Below are positions 7,577 to 14,208 of a stretch of 35,376 nt of DNA, one piece after another. Made by a program: the position numbers and the translations under genes. Below the pieces are notes generated by a model. It was not told the DNA's origin. It ran no database searches and saw only the letters and a list, made by a program, of their open reading frames with translations. Position 1 is the stretch's first letter. The number at the start of each line of letters is the position of its first letter. Source of the stretch: Actinomycetospora sp. (GTDB taxonomy: Bacteria; Actinomycetota; Actinomycetes; Mycobacteriales; Pseudonocardiaceae); contig JAQSWW010000011.1 of assembly GCA_029266415.1 (NCBI GenBank), positions 1 through 35,376 on the forward strand, written 5' to 3'.

Positions 7577-8280
7577 TCCACGAAGCAGCGGTCGCCCTCG
7601 GCGCGGGCGCGGATGGCGAGCCCGGCCTCGGCGGCCACCTCGTCGACCGCGTGCGGGCCGAGCACCGCCCAGGGGAACCACGGGCCGGCGTCGAGGGCCT
7701 CGAGCACCGTCAGGCCGTCCGCGGGCTCGTCGGCGTCGGTGTTCTCCAGGTAGGCGGTGCCGCACCACAGGCCGGCGCCGGGCGTGAGCTCGAGCAGGAT
7801 CGTGCCGCCGTCGGCGAGCAGCGCCCGGCAGCGGCGCAGCAGCGACACCGGGTCGCCGCCGATGCCGATGTTGCCGTCGGCCAGCACGACGTGCTGCCAG
7901 CGGCCCTCGCCGGGCAGGCGCTCGAACGCGTCGCGGTGCAGCACCGCGGCGCCGCGCTCCAGGCAGCGCTGGACGGCCTGGATCGACACGTCGACGCCGA
8001 GCGCCGGGACACCGCGGTCGGCCAGCGCGACGACGAGCCGACCCGGCCCGCAGCCCAGGTCCAGCGTCGCGCCGGCGCAGCGGGCGAGCAGCCAGTCGTC
8101 GTCGGCGTCGGCGTCGTCGTGCCAGCGCTGCACGGCCAGGGGCAGCACGACGCCGTCGCCGCGCACCAGCCGCTGGCGTCGTCCCGCCAGGGCCGCGTCG
8201 AACACCGCACCGCTCTCGAGGGGCTCGGTGGTGGTGTGCCGGATCGCGGACGCCAGTGGTGTCGACGTCATGGGGGTCAT
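7561..8280 (-). CDS. Class I SAM-dependent methyltransferase
   Basis: A 239-residue soluble protein with a seven-stranded methyltransferase core. Motif I is TLDLGCGPGRLVVALADRG, with acidic ends of following strands at LGVDVS and VLADGNIGIGGDP. The target is not recognisable. The ATG at 8280 overlaps the stop of the preceding gene as ATGA, showing translational coupling, and GGAGG lies 9 bases upstream. It is the last of three minus-strand genes (GT2, TIGR04282-like, methyltransferase), so it probably modifies a product of those enzymes, for example an O- or N-methyl on a sugar or lipid-linked sugar. That role is inference. Confidence 0.85.
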   Translation of the reverse strand: MTPMTSTPLASAIRHTTTEPLESGAVFDAALAGRRQRLVRGDGVVLPLAVQRWHDDADADDDWLLARCAGATLDLGCGPGRLVVALADRGVPALGVDVSIQAVQRCLERGAAVLHRDAFERLPGEGRWQHVVLADGNIGIGGDPVSLLRRCRALLADGGTILLELTPGAGLWCGTAYLENTDADEPADGLTVLEALDAGPWFPWAVLGPHAVDEVAAEAGLAIRARAEGDRCFVELAPA

Positions 8281-9083
8281 CGTGGGAGGCCTCCGGGAAC
8301 GGGGAGACGGCGCGGAGCCGAGCTCGACCGCGGGGTGAGGAGCTGATCCGCGACGGCGCGGGCGAAGCGACCGCTGGGCACGAGGTCGGCGACCGTGACG
8401 GCGTCGCCGGGGGTGTCCACGTCGGACAGGGTCGGCAGCTCGAGCACGCGCGCCGGGTCGAGCCCGGCGTGGCCCGCCCGCAGGGTCGCGAGCGTGCGCG
8501 GGCCGGTGTCGTCGCGGGAGGTCGGGACGGCGGCGATGACGGCGGCGCGGCGCGGGTCGGCGAGGGCGAGCGCCCACCAGCCGCCGTCGAGGGCGAGGCC
8601 GAGGGCGGCGTCCGCGCCGCCGCCGTCGACGAGGTCGAGCGCGTCGCCCAGGAGGCCGGCGTCGACCTGCGGGGTGTCCATGCCGAGCTGCACGGTCGCG
8701 GCGCCGGGGTACGCGGCGGCGACGTCCTCGTGGGCGGCGGTGATGCGCGCGCCCAGCGTGTGGCCCCGCTGGGGGACGACGACGGTGCCGGCCAGCGCGT
8801 CGACGACCTCGTCGGCCCGCTCGGCGAGGCGCGGGTCGCCCTCGAGAGCGACGACGACGCGGGCGCCGGGCACCGCCGTGGCGGCCTCGAGCGTGTCGAG
8901 CAGGGCCGCGGCCGCGATGCCGGCGGCACCCTCGGGCGTCGCGGCCGGCGTCAGCCGGGTCTTCACACGGCCCGCGACCGGGGCCTTCGCCAGCACGAGG
9001 ACGACCCTCGTCCCGGGACTACTGGTCCGCATGGGAGGCCTGTTCGTGCGGGGCGGACCGATCGGTTCGACCCCGTCGCCCAT
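8277..9083 (-). CDS. TIGR04282/DUF2064 family glycosyltransferase-like protein
   Basis: A 268-residue protein of the DUF2064 family, a GT-A-fold relative of nucleotidyl- and glycosyltransferases, annotated in some bacteria as arsenosugar biosynthesis glycosyltransferase. The N-terminal signature LAKAPVAGRVKTRLTP, the middle VQLGMDTPQVDAGLL and a GGWWALAL strand are typical. The real sugar donor and acceptor are unknown for this family. The start at 9083 overlaps the GT2 stop as TGATG, and the end overlaps the methyltransferase start as ATGA, so three genes are tightly coupled. An internal ATG near 9031 is a possible alternative start without a ribosome-binding site. The 3' end carries a copy of a dispersed repeat (8302-8330). 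Confidence 0.85.
   Translation of the reverse strand: MGDGVEPIGPPRTNRPPMRTSSPGTRVVLVLAKAPVAGRVKTRLTPAATPEGAAGIAAAALLDTLEAATAVPGARVVVALEGDPRLAERADEVVDALAGTVVVPQRGHTLGARITAAHEDVAAAYPGAATVQLGMDTPQVDAGLLGDALDLVDGGGADAALGLALDGGWWALALADPRRAAVIAAVPTSRDDTGPRTLATLRAGHAGLDPARVLELPTLSDVDTPGDAVTVADLVPSGRFARAVADQLLTPRSSSAPRRLPVPGGLPR
8302..8330. repeat. Dispersed GGAGACG...GAGCTCGACC repeat, copy A
   Basis: GGAGACG (8303-8309) and GAGCTCGACC (8320-8329) with a short G/C spacer, at the extreme 3' end of the DUF2064 gene. It shares both ends with copies at 17066-17110 and 32064-32092. The coding strand here reads the opposite orientation to the other two. Confidence 0.4.
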
Positions 9084-9778
9084 CAGCGTGCGTCCCGTCC
9101 GCCGGCGGACGCGGCGGGACGGGTGCGGGCGACGGCGACGGACATGTCGCGCACGGCGCGGACGGTGCCCCGGACCGAGCCCGACACCTTCGAGCGCCCG
9201 CCGGCCCGCGGGCGGTAGGCCACGTCGACCTCCCGGATGCGCCAGCCCGCGGCTCCGGCCCGGATCAGCAGCTCCAGCGGATAGCCGAAGGCGCGGTCGG
9301 TGATCCCGAGATCGAGCAGCGCCTGCCGGCGGGCCACGCGGATCGGGGCGATGTCGCGCACGCCGACCCCGCGGGTGCGCATGAGCCCCGAGAGCACGAG
9401 GTTGCTCACTCGGGCGTGCCACGGCCAGACACCGCGCGCCTGGGGCACCCGGCGGCCGACGACGAGGTCGGCGTCGGTGTCGAGCAGCAGGCGCACCATC
9501 GCCGGCAGCTCGGCGGGGTCGAGCGAGCCGTCGGCGTCGATCACCGCGACGACCTCGGTGCACGTGGCCTCCAGGCCGGTGTGCACCGCGGCGCCGTAGC
9601 CCTTGCGGGTCTCGTGCACCACGAGGGCGCCGAGGCGCTCGGCGAGCTCGGGGGTGCCGTCGGTGGACCCGTTGTCGCAGACGACGGCGTCGAAGCCCTC
9701 GGGCAGGGCGGCCAGGACGCCGGGCAACGCCGCCGCCTCGTCGAGGCACGGGAGCACGACGTCCACACGACCATCCAT
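9083..9778 (-). CDS. Family 2 glycosyltransferase (polyprenyl-phosphate sugar synthase-like)
   Basis: A 231-residue GT-A enzyme resembling the catalytic domain of dolichol-phosphate mannose synthase. Visible motifs are the start VDVVLPCLDEAAAL, CDNGSTDGT (nucleotide binding), the DxD-type VIDADGSLDPAEL, and the C-terminal GRSKVSGS segment with basic residues typical of polyprenyl-phosphate transferases. It has no transmembrane segment. A likely role is transfer of a sugar from an NDP donor to polyprenyl phosphate for the nearby GT-C-like membrane protein (inference). ATG 9778 is chosen over GTG 9787 because TAGCGT lies exactly 7 bases upstream, fitting a leaderless start. First gene of a three-gene coupled operon. 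Confidence 0.88.
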   Translation of the reverse strand: MDGRVDVVLPCLDEAAALPGVLAALPEGFDAVVCDNGSTDGTPELAERLGALVVHETRKGYGAAVHTGLEATCTEVVAVIDADGSLDPAELPAMVRLLLDTDADLVVGRRVPQARGVWPWHARVSNLVLSGLMRTRGVGVRDIAPIRVARRQALLDLGITDRAFGYPLELLIRAGAAGWRIREVDVAYRPRAGGRSKVSGSVRGTVRAVRDMSVAVARTRPAASAGGRDAR

Positions 9779-9785
9779 CGCGGTC

Positions 9786-9791
9786 ACGCTA
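9786..9791 (-). promoter_or_regulatory. -10 hexamer TAGCGT of the GT2 operon
   Basis: On the minus strand TAGCGT is followed by 7 bases and the ATG at 9778. No ribosome-binding site is present. Confidence 0.5.
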
Positions 9792-9867
9792 TGAGGTCGG
9801 GCGTGAACCCGCCGCGTGGGGCCGGTGGCCCACGACCGAAGTCGAATGGCCCTTCCGGCCGCCCGGC

Positions 9868-9880
9868 GGACGGTCCGTCC
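9868..9880. other. 13-bp palindrome in the divergent GT2/membrane-protein region
   Basis: GGACGG-T-CCGTCC is a perfect dyad in the 172-bp region between the divergent GT2 operon and the membrane protein gene. Its position, roughly midway between the two predicted -10 boxes, would suit a shared regulator. There is no other evidence. Confidence 0.3.
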
Positions 9881-9936
9881 GGGGGAGGACCGACCGCCCG
9901 GGCGGCCCTCCTCACGCCGTGGTCACGGCGCGGCCG

Positions 9937-9942
9937 TACCGT
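9937..9942 (+). promoter_or_regulatory. -10 hexamer TACCGT of the membrane glycosyltransferase-like gene
   Basis: TACCGT followed by 8 bases and the ATG at 9951, with no Shine-Dalgarno, predicts a leaderless mRNA. Confidence 0.5.
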
Positions 9943-9950
9943 CCGCGGTG

Positions 9951-11330
9951 ATGACGACCGCGCTGCGGGGACGCCCCGGGTCCGCCGACGAGCCCGCCTC
10001 GCCGGCGCGCCGACCCCTGCGCCTGCGCGGCGACCTGATCGCCGTCGCGGTGGCCGCTCTGCTGGTCACGGCGTCGTCCGTCGTCGGATGGTCGCTGATC
10101 GAGGCCGGCGTGCCGGTGCTCGTGGGGTGGCCGCCGCTGCTGGCGTCGTGGCTCCCGCACGTCGGTCCGGGCACCGTCCCGGCCGTCCTCGTGGCGCTCC
10201 TCGTGGCGCTCGGGGGGCCCGCCGTCGCCCGCCGGCTGCGGTGGGGCCCGCTGCTCGCCGTCGCCTACGCGGCGTCACTGGCGTGGACGTTCGCGCTCGC
10301 GACGATCGACGGGTGGTACGTCGGGGTCGCCGAGCGGCTGGCCACCCCGTCGGAGTACCTGGCCGAGATCCCGCGCACGCCCGACATCGCAGTCTTCCTC
10401 CAGACCTTCGCCGACCGCATCGCCGGCCAGACGTCCGACAGCCTCGTGACGCACTCCGCGGGGCACCCGCCGGCGGCGACGCTGGTGTACGTCCTGCTCG
10501 ACCGTCTCGGCTTCCCCGGCGGCGAGTACGCCGGCGTGCTCACCGCCGCGGTCGGCGCCTCGGCGGTGGTCGCCGTCGGCGTGACCCTCGCCGCCCTGGC
10601 CGACCGCGACCTCGCCCGCTTCTACCTGCCGTTCGGTGTCCTGTTCCCCGGCGCGGTGTGGGTCGGGGTGTCGGCGGACGGGATGTTCGCGGCGGTGCTG
10701 GCCTGGGGCGTCGCGCTGCTCGCGCTGGGGGCGGTGCGCCGCGGGGTGGGCGGCGCCGTGCTGTGCCTGCTCGCCGGCGTCGTGCTCGGCCTGTCGCTGT
10801 TCCTGTCCTACGGCCTGGTGCTGGCGGGCCTCCTGCCGGTCGCGGTGGCGCTCGTGACGCGGCGCGTGGTCCCGCTGCTCGTCGGCGGGGTCGGCGCCGG
10901 GCTGGTGGTCGCGGGCTTCGCCGTCGCGGGGTTCTGGTGGTACGAGGGCTACGAGCAGGTGACGATCCGCTACTACGAGCCCTCCGAGTACGGCCTGCTG
11001 CGGCCCTACGGGTACTGGTGGTGGGCCAACCTCGCGGCCGTCGTCCTCGTGCTCGGGCCGGCCGTGGTCGCGGGGCTGCGCCGGGCCGTGTGGCGCCCGC
11101 GCGCCGTGCCCCTCGCGCTGCTCGCCCTCGCCGCGGCGGGGTGCATCGCGATCCTCGTCGCCGACGTCTCGGGACTGTCGAAGTCCGAGGTCGAGCGCAT
11201 CTGGCTGCCCTTCGCGCTGTGGATCGTGCCCCTGGCCGCGCTCCTGCCCCGCCCCGCGGCGCGCTGGTGGCTGCTCGCCCAGGCCGCCCTCGCCCTCGCC
11301 GTCAACCACCTGCTGCTGACGGTCTGGTAG
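9951..11330 (+). CDS. Polytopic membrane protein, GT-C glycosyltransferase-like
   Basis: A 459-residue integral membrane protein with about eleven hydrophobic helices and a loop after the early helices that contains clustered acidic and aromatic residues (ATIDGWYVG, HSAGHPP). Near the C-terminus is LSKSEVERIWLPFALWIVPL; a motif of this kind recurs in actinobacterial GT-C-like membrane proteins. That is family-level resemblance only; no donor or acceptor is evident. Its neighbour on the opposite strand is a polyprenyl-phosphate sugar synthase-like GT2, which would supply the lipid-linked donor that GT-C enzymes use. ATG 9951 is preferred to upstream in-frame codons because of TACCGT 8 bases before it. 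It converges on the epimerase gene at a strong hairpin. Confidence 0.8.
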   Translation: MTTALRGRPGSADEPASPARRPLRLRGDLIAVAVAALLVTASSVVGWSLIEAGVPVLVGWPPLLASWLPHVGPGTVPAVLVALLVALGGPAVARRLRWGPLLAVAYAASLAWTFALATIDGWYVGVAERLATPSEYLAEIPRTPDIAVFLQTFADRIAGQTSDSLVTHSAGHPPAATLVYVLLDRLGFPGGEYAGVLTAAVGASAVVAVGVTLAALADRDLARFYLPFGVLFPGAVWVGVSADGMFAAVLAWGVALLALGAVRRGVGGAVLCLLAGVVLGLSLFLSYGLVLAGLLPVAVALVTRRVVPLLVGGVGAGLVVAGFAVAGFWWYEGYEQVTIRYYEPSEYGLLRPYGYWWWANLAAVVLVLGPAVVAGLRRAVWRPRAVPLALLALAAAGCIAILVADVSGLSKSEVERIWLPFALWIVPLAALLPRPAARWWLLAQAALALAVNHLLLTVW

Positions 11331-11345
11331 CGCGCTGTCCCTGTT

Positions 11346-11368
11346 GCAGCGAACGTGGCGTTCGCTGC
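11346..11368. terminator. Perfect 10-bp hairpin terminator
   Basis: GCAGCGAACG (11346-11355), loop TGG, CGTTCGCTGC (11359-11368), followed by TTCTA. It lies between convergent stops at 11330 and 11406. A second, weaker GCGAA/TTCGC pairing follows at about 11379-11395, so the 75-bp gap is mostly structured. Confidence 0.8.
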
Positions 11369-11405
11369 TTCTACGCGCGCGAAGTCCGCGTTCGCGACCC
11401 CGGGA

Positions 11406-12464
11406 TCAGCCGACGGCGTCGCGGAGCGGGTCGGTGGCGAAGGCGCCGACGCCGTCGGTGAAGCCGGTGCGGGCGCGGAAGCCGAGGAGCTCTGCGGCGC
11501 GGGCGGGGTCGGCGGTGACGTGGCGGACGTCGCCGGGCCGGGCACCCCCGACGACCTGCGGCGCCGGCCCGCCCATCGTGTCGGCGAGGGTCCTGGCCAG
11601 GTCGCCGATCGTGCGCACCTCGCCCGAGCACACGTTCAGCGGGACGCACCGCCCCTCCGCGGCCGGCGCCTCGAGGGCGGCGACGTTGGCCTCGGCGACG
11701 TCCGTGACGTGCACGAAGTCGCGCCGCTGGCGCCCGTCCTCCATGACGCGCGGGGCCTCGCCGCGCTCCAGCGAGGACCGGAAGATCGACGCGACGCCCG
11801 CGTACGGCGTGTTCTGGGGCATCCGCGGGCCGTAGACGTTGTGGTAGCGCATCGCCCACACCCGCCCGCCGGTCGCGCGCGCCCACGCCACCGCGAGGTG
11901 CTCCTGCGCGAGCTTGGTCGCGGCGTAGGTGCTGCGCGGCTCGAGCGGCGCGTCCTCTCCGATCAGCCCGCCGGCGAGGTCGCGCCCGCAGTGCGGGCAG
12001 GGCAGGTCGTAGCGCCCGGCGTCGACGTCGGCCTGCGTGCGCGCGGGCGCCGGGACGACCCCGTGCTCCGGGCACGCGTAGCGCCCCTCGCCGTAGACCA
12101 CCATCGAGCTCGCCATCACCAGCTCGCGGTGCCCCGAGCGGTACATGGCGGCCAGCAGCACGGCGGTGGCGAGGTCGTTGTTCTCGACGAAGCCCGGCGC
12201 GTCGTCCGGGTCGACGCCGTGGCCGACCATCGCCGCCTGGTGGCACACCGTGTCGACGTGCGGTAGCAGGCGGTCGAGCAGGTCGGCGTCGCGGACGTCG
12301 CCGTGCACGATCTCGTAGCGGTCGAGCCACGGCGGCGCCTTGCCGGCGGCGTGCGCCTGGGGCAGCAGGGCGTCGAGCAGCACGGGCGTGTGGCCCCGCT
12401 CGGCGAGGAGGTCGGCGATGTGCGAGCCGATGAACCCGGCCCCACCCGTGAGGAGTACGCGCAC
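11406..12464 (-). CDS. NAD-dependent epimerase/dehydratase with a predicted zinc knuckle
   Basis: Extended SDR acting on an NDP-sugar, 352 residues. The NAD-binding GGAGFIGSH (7-15), ASSMVVYGEG with the active-site Ser (118-127) and catalytic Tyr180-x3-Lys184 (YAATK) are present. Between Ser and Tyr is an insertion with CPEH (Cys131, His134) and CPHC (Cys156, Cys159), a spacing that suits a four-ligand zinc site. The later RRDFVHVTDVAEAN segment is standard for the family. Substrate unknown; a sugar for the adjacent glycosyltransferases is inferred. The GTG at 12464 lies 7 bases after TAGCGT. Upstream in-frame codons run into moaB's promoter region and the opposite gene and are rejected. Confidence 0.9.
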   Translation of the reverse strand: MRVLLTGGAGFIGSHIADLLAERGHTPVLLDALLPQAHAAGKAPPWLDRYEIVHGDVRDADLLDRLLPHVDTVCHQAAMVGHGVDPDDAPGFVENNDLATAVLLAAMYRSGHRELVMASSMVVYGEGRYACPEHGVVPAPARTQADVDAGRYDLPCPHCGRDLAGGLIGEDAPLEPRSTYAATKLAQEHLAVAWARATGGRVWAMRYHNVYGPRMPQNTPYAGVASIFRSSLERGEAPRVMEDGRQRRDFVHVTDVAEANVAALEAPAAEGRCVPLNVCSGEVRTIGDLARTLADTMGGPAPQVVGGARPGDVRHVTADPARAAELLGFRARTGFTDGVGAFATDPLRDAVG

Positions 12465-12471
12465 GGACCGC

Positions 12472-12477
12472 ACGCTA
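12472..12477 (-). promoter_or_regulatory. -10 hexamer TAGCGT of the epimerase gene
   Basis: Minus-strand TAGCGT, then 7 bases, then the GTG at 12464, with no ribosome-binding site. The same hexamer and spacing occur before the GT2 and SAF genes. Confidence 0.5.
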
Positions 12478-12545
12478 GCCACCGGGGCCCGGTCGGCGCG
12501 GACGGGCAGCTCCGCTCCGCTGCGAGGAGGGCGACCCGTCCCGAC

Positions 12546-12551
12546 TACGTT
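12546..12551 (+). promoter_or_regulatory. -10 hexamer TACGTT of moaB
   Basis: TACGTT, then GGGCGCC, then the ATG at 12559. Leaderless start predicted. The 94-bp divergent region to the epimerase also holds GGACGGG/CCCGTCC arms (about 12495-12541) around a GCAGC...GCTGC core. Confidence 0.5.
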
Positions 12552-12558
12552 GGGCGCC

Positions 12559-13077
12559 ATGGAGAACCGGCCGCTGCACGGCGGCGAGGAGGAGTTGTTG
12601 GGGCGGGCCCTGGTCGTCGTCGTCGACGACCGGGTGAGCCGGGGCGAGTCGTCGGACACGATCGGTCCGCTGGTCACCGAGCTCCTCGGGGAGGCCGGGC
12701 TGGTGGTGGACGGCACGATCGTGGTGCCGGGCGAGGCGGTGGCGATCCGCAACGCCCTCAACACCGCGGTGATCGGCGGTGTGGACCTCGTGGTCACCGT
12801 CGGCGGCACCGGGGTCTCGCCGCGCGCCGTCACCGCCGACGCCACCACGGGCGTCCTCGACCGCCCCATCCCCGGCATCGCGGAAGCCATCCGCGCCTCG
12901 GGCCTGGCCGCGGGTGCGGTCGACGCCGGCCTCTCCCGCGGGCTCGTCGGCGTCTCGGGCAGCACCCTCGTCGTGAACCTCGCGTCCTCCCGCGCCGCGG
13001 TGCGCGACGGGATGGCCACGCTCACCCCGCTGATCTCGCACGTCATCGCCGAGCTCTCCGGGATGGAGGAGTCCTGA
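12559..13077 (+). CDS. moaB: MoaB/Mog-family molybdopterin-binding protein (Rv0984/MoaB2 type)
   Basis: A 172-residue MoaB/MogA-fold protein. The family converts or binds molybdopterin as adenylyl-molybdopterin during molybdenum cofactor synthesis. Visible motifs are the RGESSDTIGPLVTELL helix, LVVTVGGTGVSPRAVT (the GGTG loop that binds molybdopterin) and FPGS-like VSGSTLVVNLASS. The length is close to M. tuberculosis MoaB2, which follows pepD there; here a five-gene glycan island separates them. The ATG is fixed by TACGTT 7 bases before it. The last codon overlaps the possible CTG start of the next small gene (CTGA). Confidence 0.9.
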   Translation: MENRPLHGGEEELLGRALVVVVDDRVSRGESSDTIGPLVTELLGEAGLVVDGTIVVPGEAVAIRNALNTAVIGGVDLVVTVGGTGVSPRAVTADATTGVLDRPIPGIAEAIRASGLAAGAVDAGLSRGLVGVSGSTLVVNLASSRAAVRDGMATLTPLISHVIAELSGMEES

Positions 13078-13271
13078 CCCCCGGCCCGGACGGGCCGGAC
13101 GAGCGGGCCGAGCGGGACGAGGCCCGCCGGCGGGCCGCCCGGCGCGCGGCGATCTTCGGCGACGAGCCGGTGACATCCGCGGACGAGCGCGAGCCCGGCG
13201 AGGACACGGGCGGCGACGACGCCCGCCGCCGGTACGAGGCCGAGCGCCCGCCGCACCACGACCGTCCCTGA
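13074..13271 (+). CDS. Small charged protein of unknown function, apparent CTG start
   Basis: A 65-residue, highly charged frame directly after moaB. It contains RRAAIFGDEP, then acidic residues and the end YEAERPPHHDRP. I recall small actinobacterial proteins with the pattern AIFGD...TSDER...RPPHH, so this looks like a real family rather than noise, but I cannot name it. No ATG, GTG or TTG lies upstream of the conserved part in this frame. The only suitable initiator is CTG at 13074, which overlaps the moaB stop as CTGA, with GGAGGA 3 bases before it. A downstream GTG at about 13170 would lose the AIFGD segment. Translation by coupling to moaB is inferred. Confidence 0.55.
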   Translation: MTPGPDGPDERAERDEARRRAARRAAIFGDEPVTSADEREPGEDTGGDDARRRYEAERPPHHDRP

Positions 13272-13293
13272 CCAGCCCCACTCCGCCCTCGGA

Positions 13294-13983
13294 TCAGCGC
13301 AGCGTCACGGTCACCTCCTCGCGCAGCGAGGCCGTGGCCACCCGCGCGGCGAGGCCCGCGGGCAGGGCGACGACCACGACGGGCGCCGACCCGGCCGTGC
13401 GGTCGGGCGCGGGCAGGACGGCGAGCACCACCGCGCCCGACGCCAGCACCACCGGACCGGGCTCCGCGGCGTCCGGCACGATGACCTCCCCGGAGCCCGT
13501 CCCCCCGGCCCCCACGAGGTCGACGCGCGCGCCGGGGGCGAGCAGGGCGGCGACGCCCGCGTCCGCCAGGCGCACCGGCACCCCGGCCGCGTCCGGCACC
13601 CCGGCGGCAGCGACCGCGGCGGCGGGACCGAGCAGCCGCACGTCGGTGAGCGCCTCCCCGGCCCGCACCCCGCCGACCACCTGGCGCCCGGCGACCCCCG
13701 CCGGGTCGGCGAGAGCCCCGCCCGGCACCGCCTCCGCGGGCAGCATGCGCACGAGCACGTCCGCCGGGGCGAGGGCGACCCCGGGCGCGAGGTCGCGCGC
13801 CGCGACGACCACCGGCGTGCCGGCCGGCGCCACCCCCGGTGCGGCGAGGAGCCCGAGGGCCACGAGCACCAGCAGCCCCGCCGCGGCCCGCCGCAGCGCC
13901 ACCACCCGCCGCCAGCCCGGCGGCGGGAGCCGCCATCGCCGCCGCGCCCGCGTCCCGCGGCCCGGCTCGTCCCGTGCACCCAC
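13294..13983 (-). CDS. SAF-domain protein (CpaB/RcpC-like), single membrane anchor
   Basis: A 229-residue protein with a basic N-terminus, one hydrophobic helix (AAAGLLVLVALGLLAAPGVA) and then a SAF domain (about 55-125: VVVAARDLAPGVALAPADVLV), as in the Flp-pilus protein CpaB and antifreeze-like domains. SAF domains often bind carbohydrate or form outer-face assemblies. No tad/flp pilus genes are nearby, so a pilus role is unproven. The GTG at 13983 follows TAGCGT by 7 bases; an in-frame GTG two codons upstream (13989) is less likely. It is divergent from the DMT transporter gene and convergent with the small gene. Confidence 0.75.
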   Translation of the reverse strand: MGARDEPGRGTRARRRWRLPPPGWRRVVALRRAAAGLLVLVALGLLAAPGVAPAGTPVVVAARDLAPGVALAPADVLVRMLPAEAVPGGALADPAGVAGRQVVGGVRAGEALTDVRLLGPAAAVAAAGVPDAAGVPVRLADAGVAALLAPGARVDLVGAGGTGSGEVIVPDAAEPGPVVLASGAVVLAVLPAPDRTAGSAPVVVVALPAGLAARVATASLREEVTVTLR

Positions 13984-13990
13984 GGCCACG

Positions 13991-13996
13991 ACGCTA
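13991..13996 (-). promoter_or_regulatory. -10 hexamer TAGCGT of the SAF gene
   Basis: Minus-strand TAGCGT followed by 7 bases and the GTG at 13983. No ribosome-binding site, so a leaderless start is predicted. Confidence 0.5.
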
Positions 13997-14145
13997 GGGC
14001 GGCGCGGACCACCCGGTCACGGGTCGGCCCGCGACCCTGTGGACGCATCCGGACGATGGGGACGGCGCAGTAGCAGTAGCCGCCCGGTGTGGACAGCGCC
14101 GATCGCGGGCAACGGACCGCCGGGACGTCGTCCCGTGCTGCCCGG

Positions 14146-14151
14146 TAGTTT
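14146..14151 (+). promoter_or_regulatory. -10-like hexamer TAGTTT of the DMT gene
   Basis: TAGTTT lies 57 bases before the ATG at 14209, in an otherwise G/C-rich stretch. Unlike most neighbours, this mRNA would have a leader of about 50 bases. Confidence 0.35.
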
Positions 14152-14208
14152 GCGGCCGGGGGGTCGGGCGAGGAGTCGGGAGCCGAGAGGTCGGGGGCGG
14201 GCGCAGGC

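Noticed and set aside
2901-7787. An open frame of more than 1600 codons on the plus strand
   Set aside because: It runs antisense to the LLM and mprB genes and out of frame with pepD, and is Arg/Gly/His-rich with no domain. High G+C removes stop codons, so such shadows are expected.
12465-13259. Upstream extension of the epimerase frame to 13259
   Set aside because: The extension lies antisense to moaB and the small gene. TAGCGT-N7-GTG at 12464 gives the natural start, and VRVLLTGGAGFIGSH is a typical first strand.
13294-13983. Assigning the SAF protein to a Flp/Tad pilus system
   Set aside because: No prepilin, ATPase or secretin gene is in the window, and a SAF domain alone is not specific.
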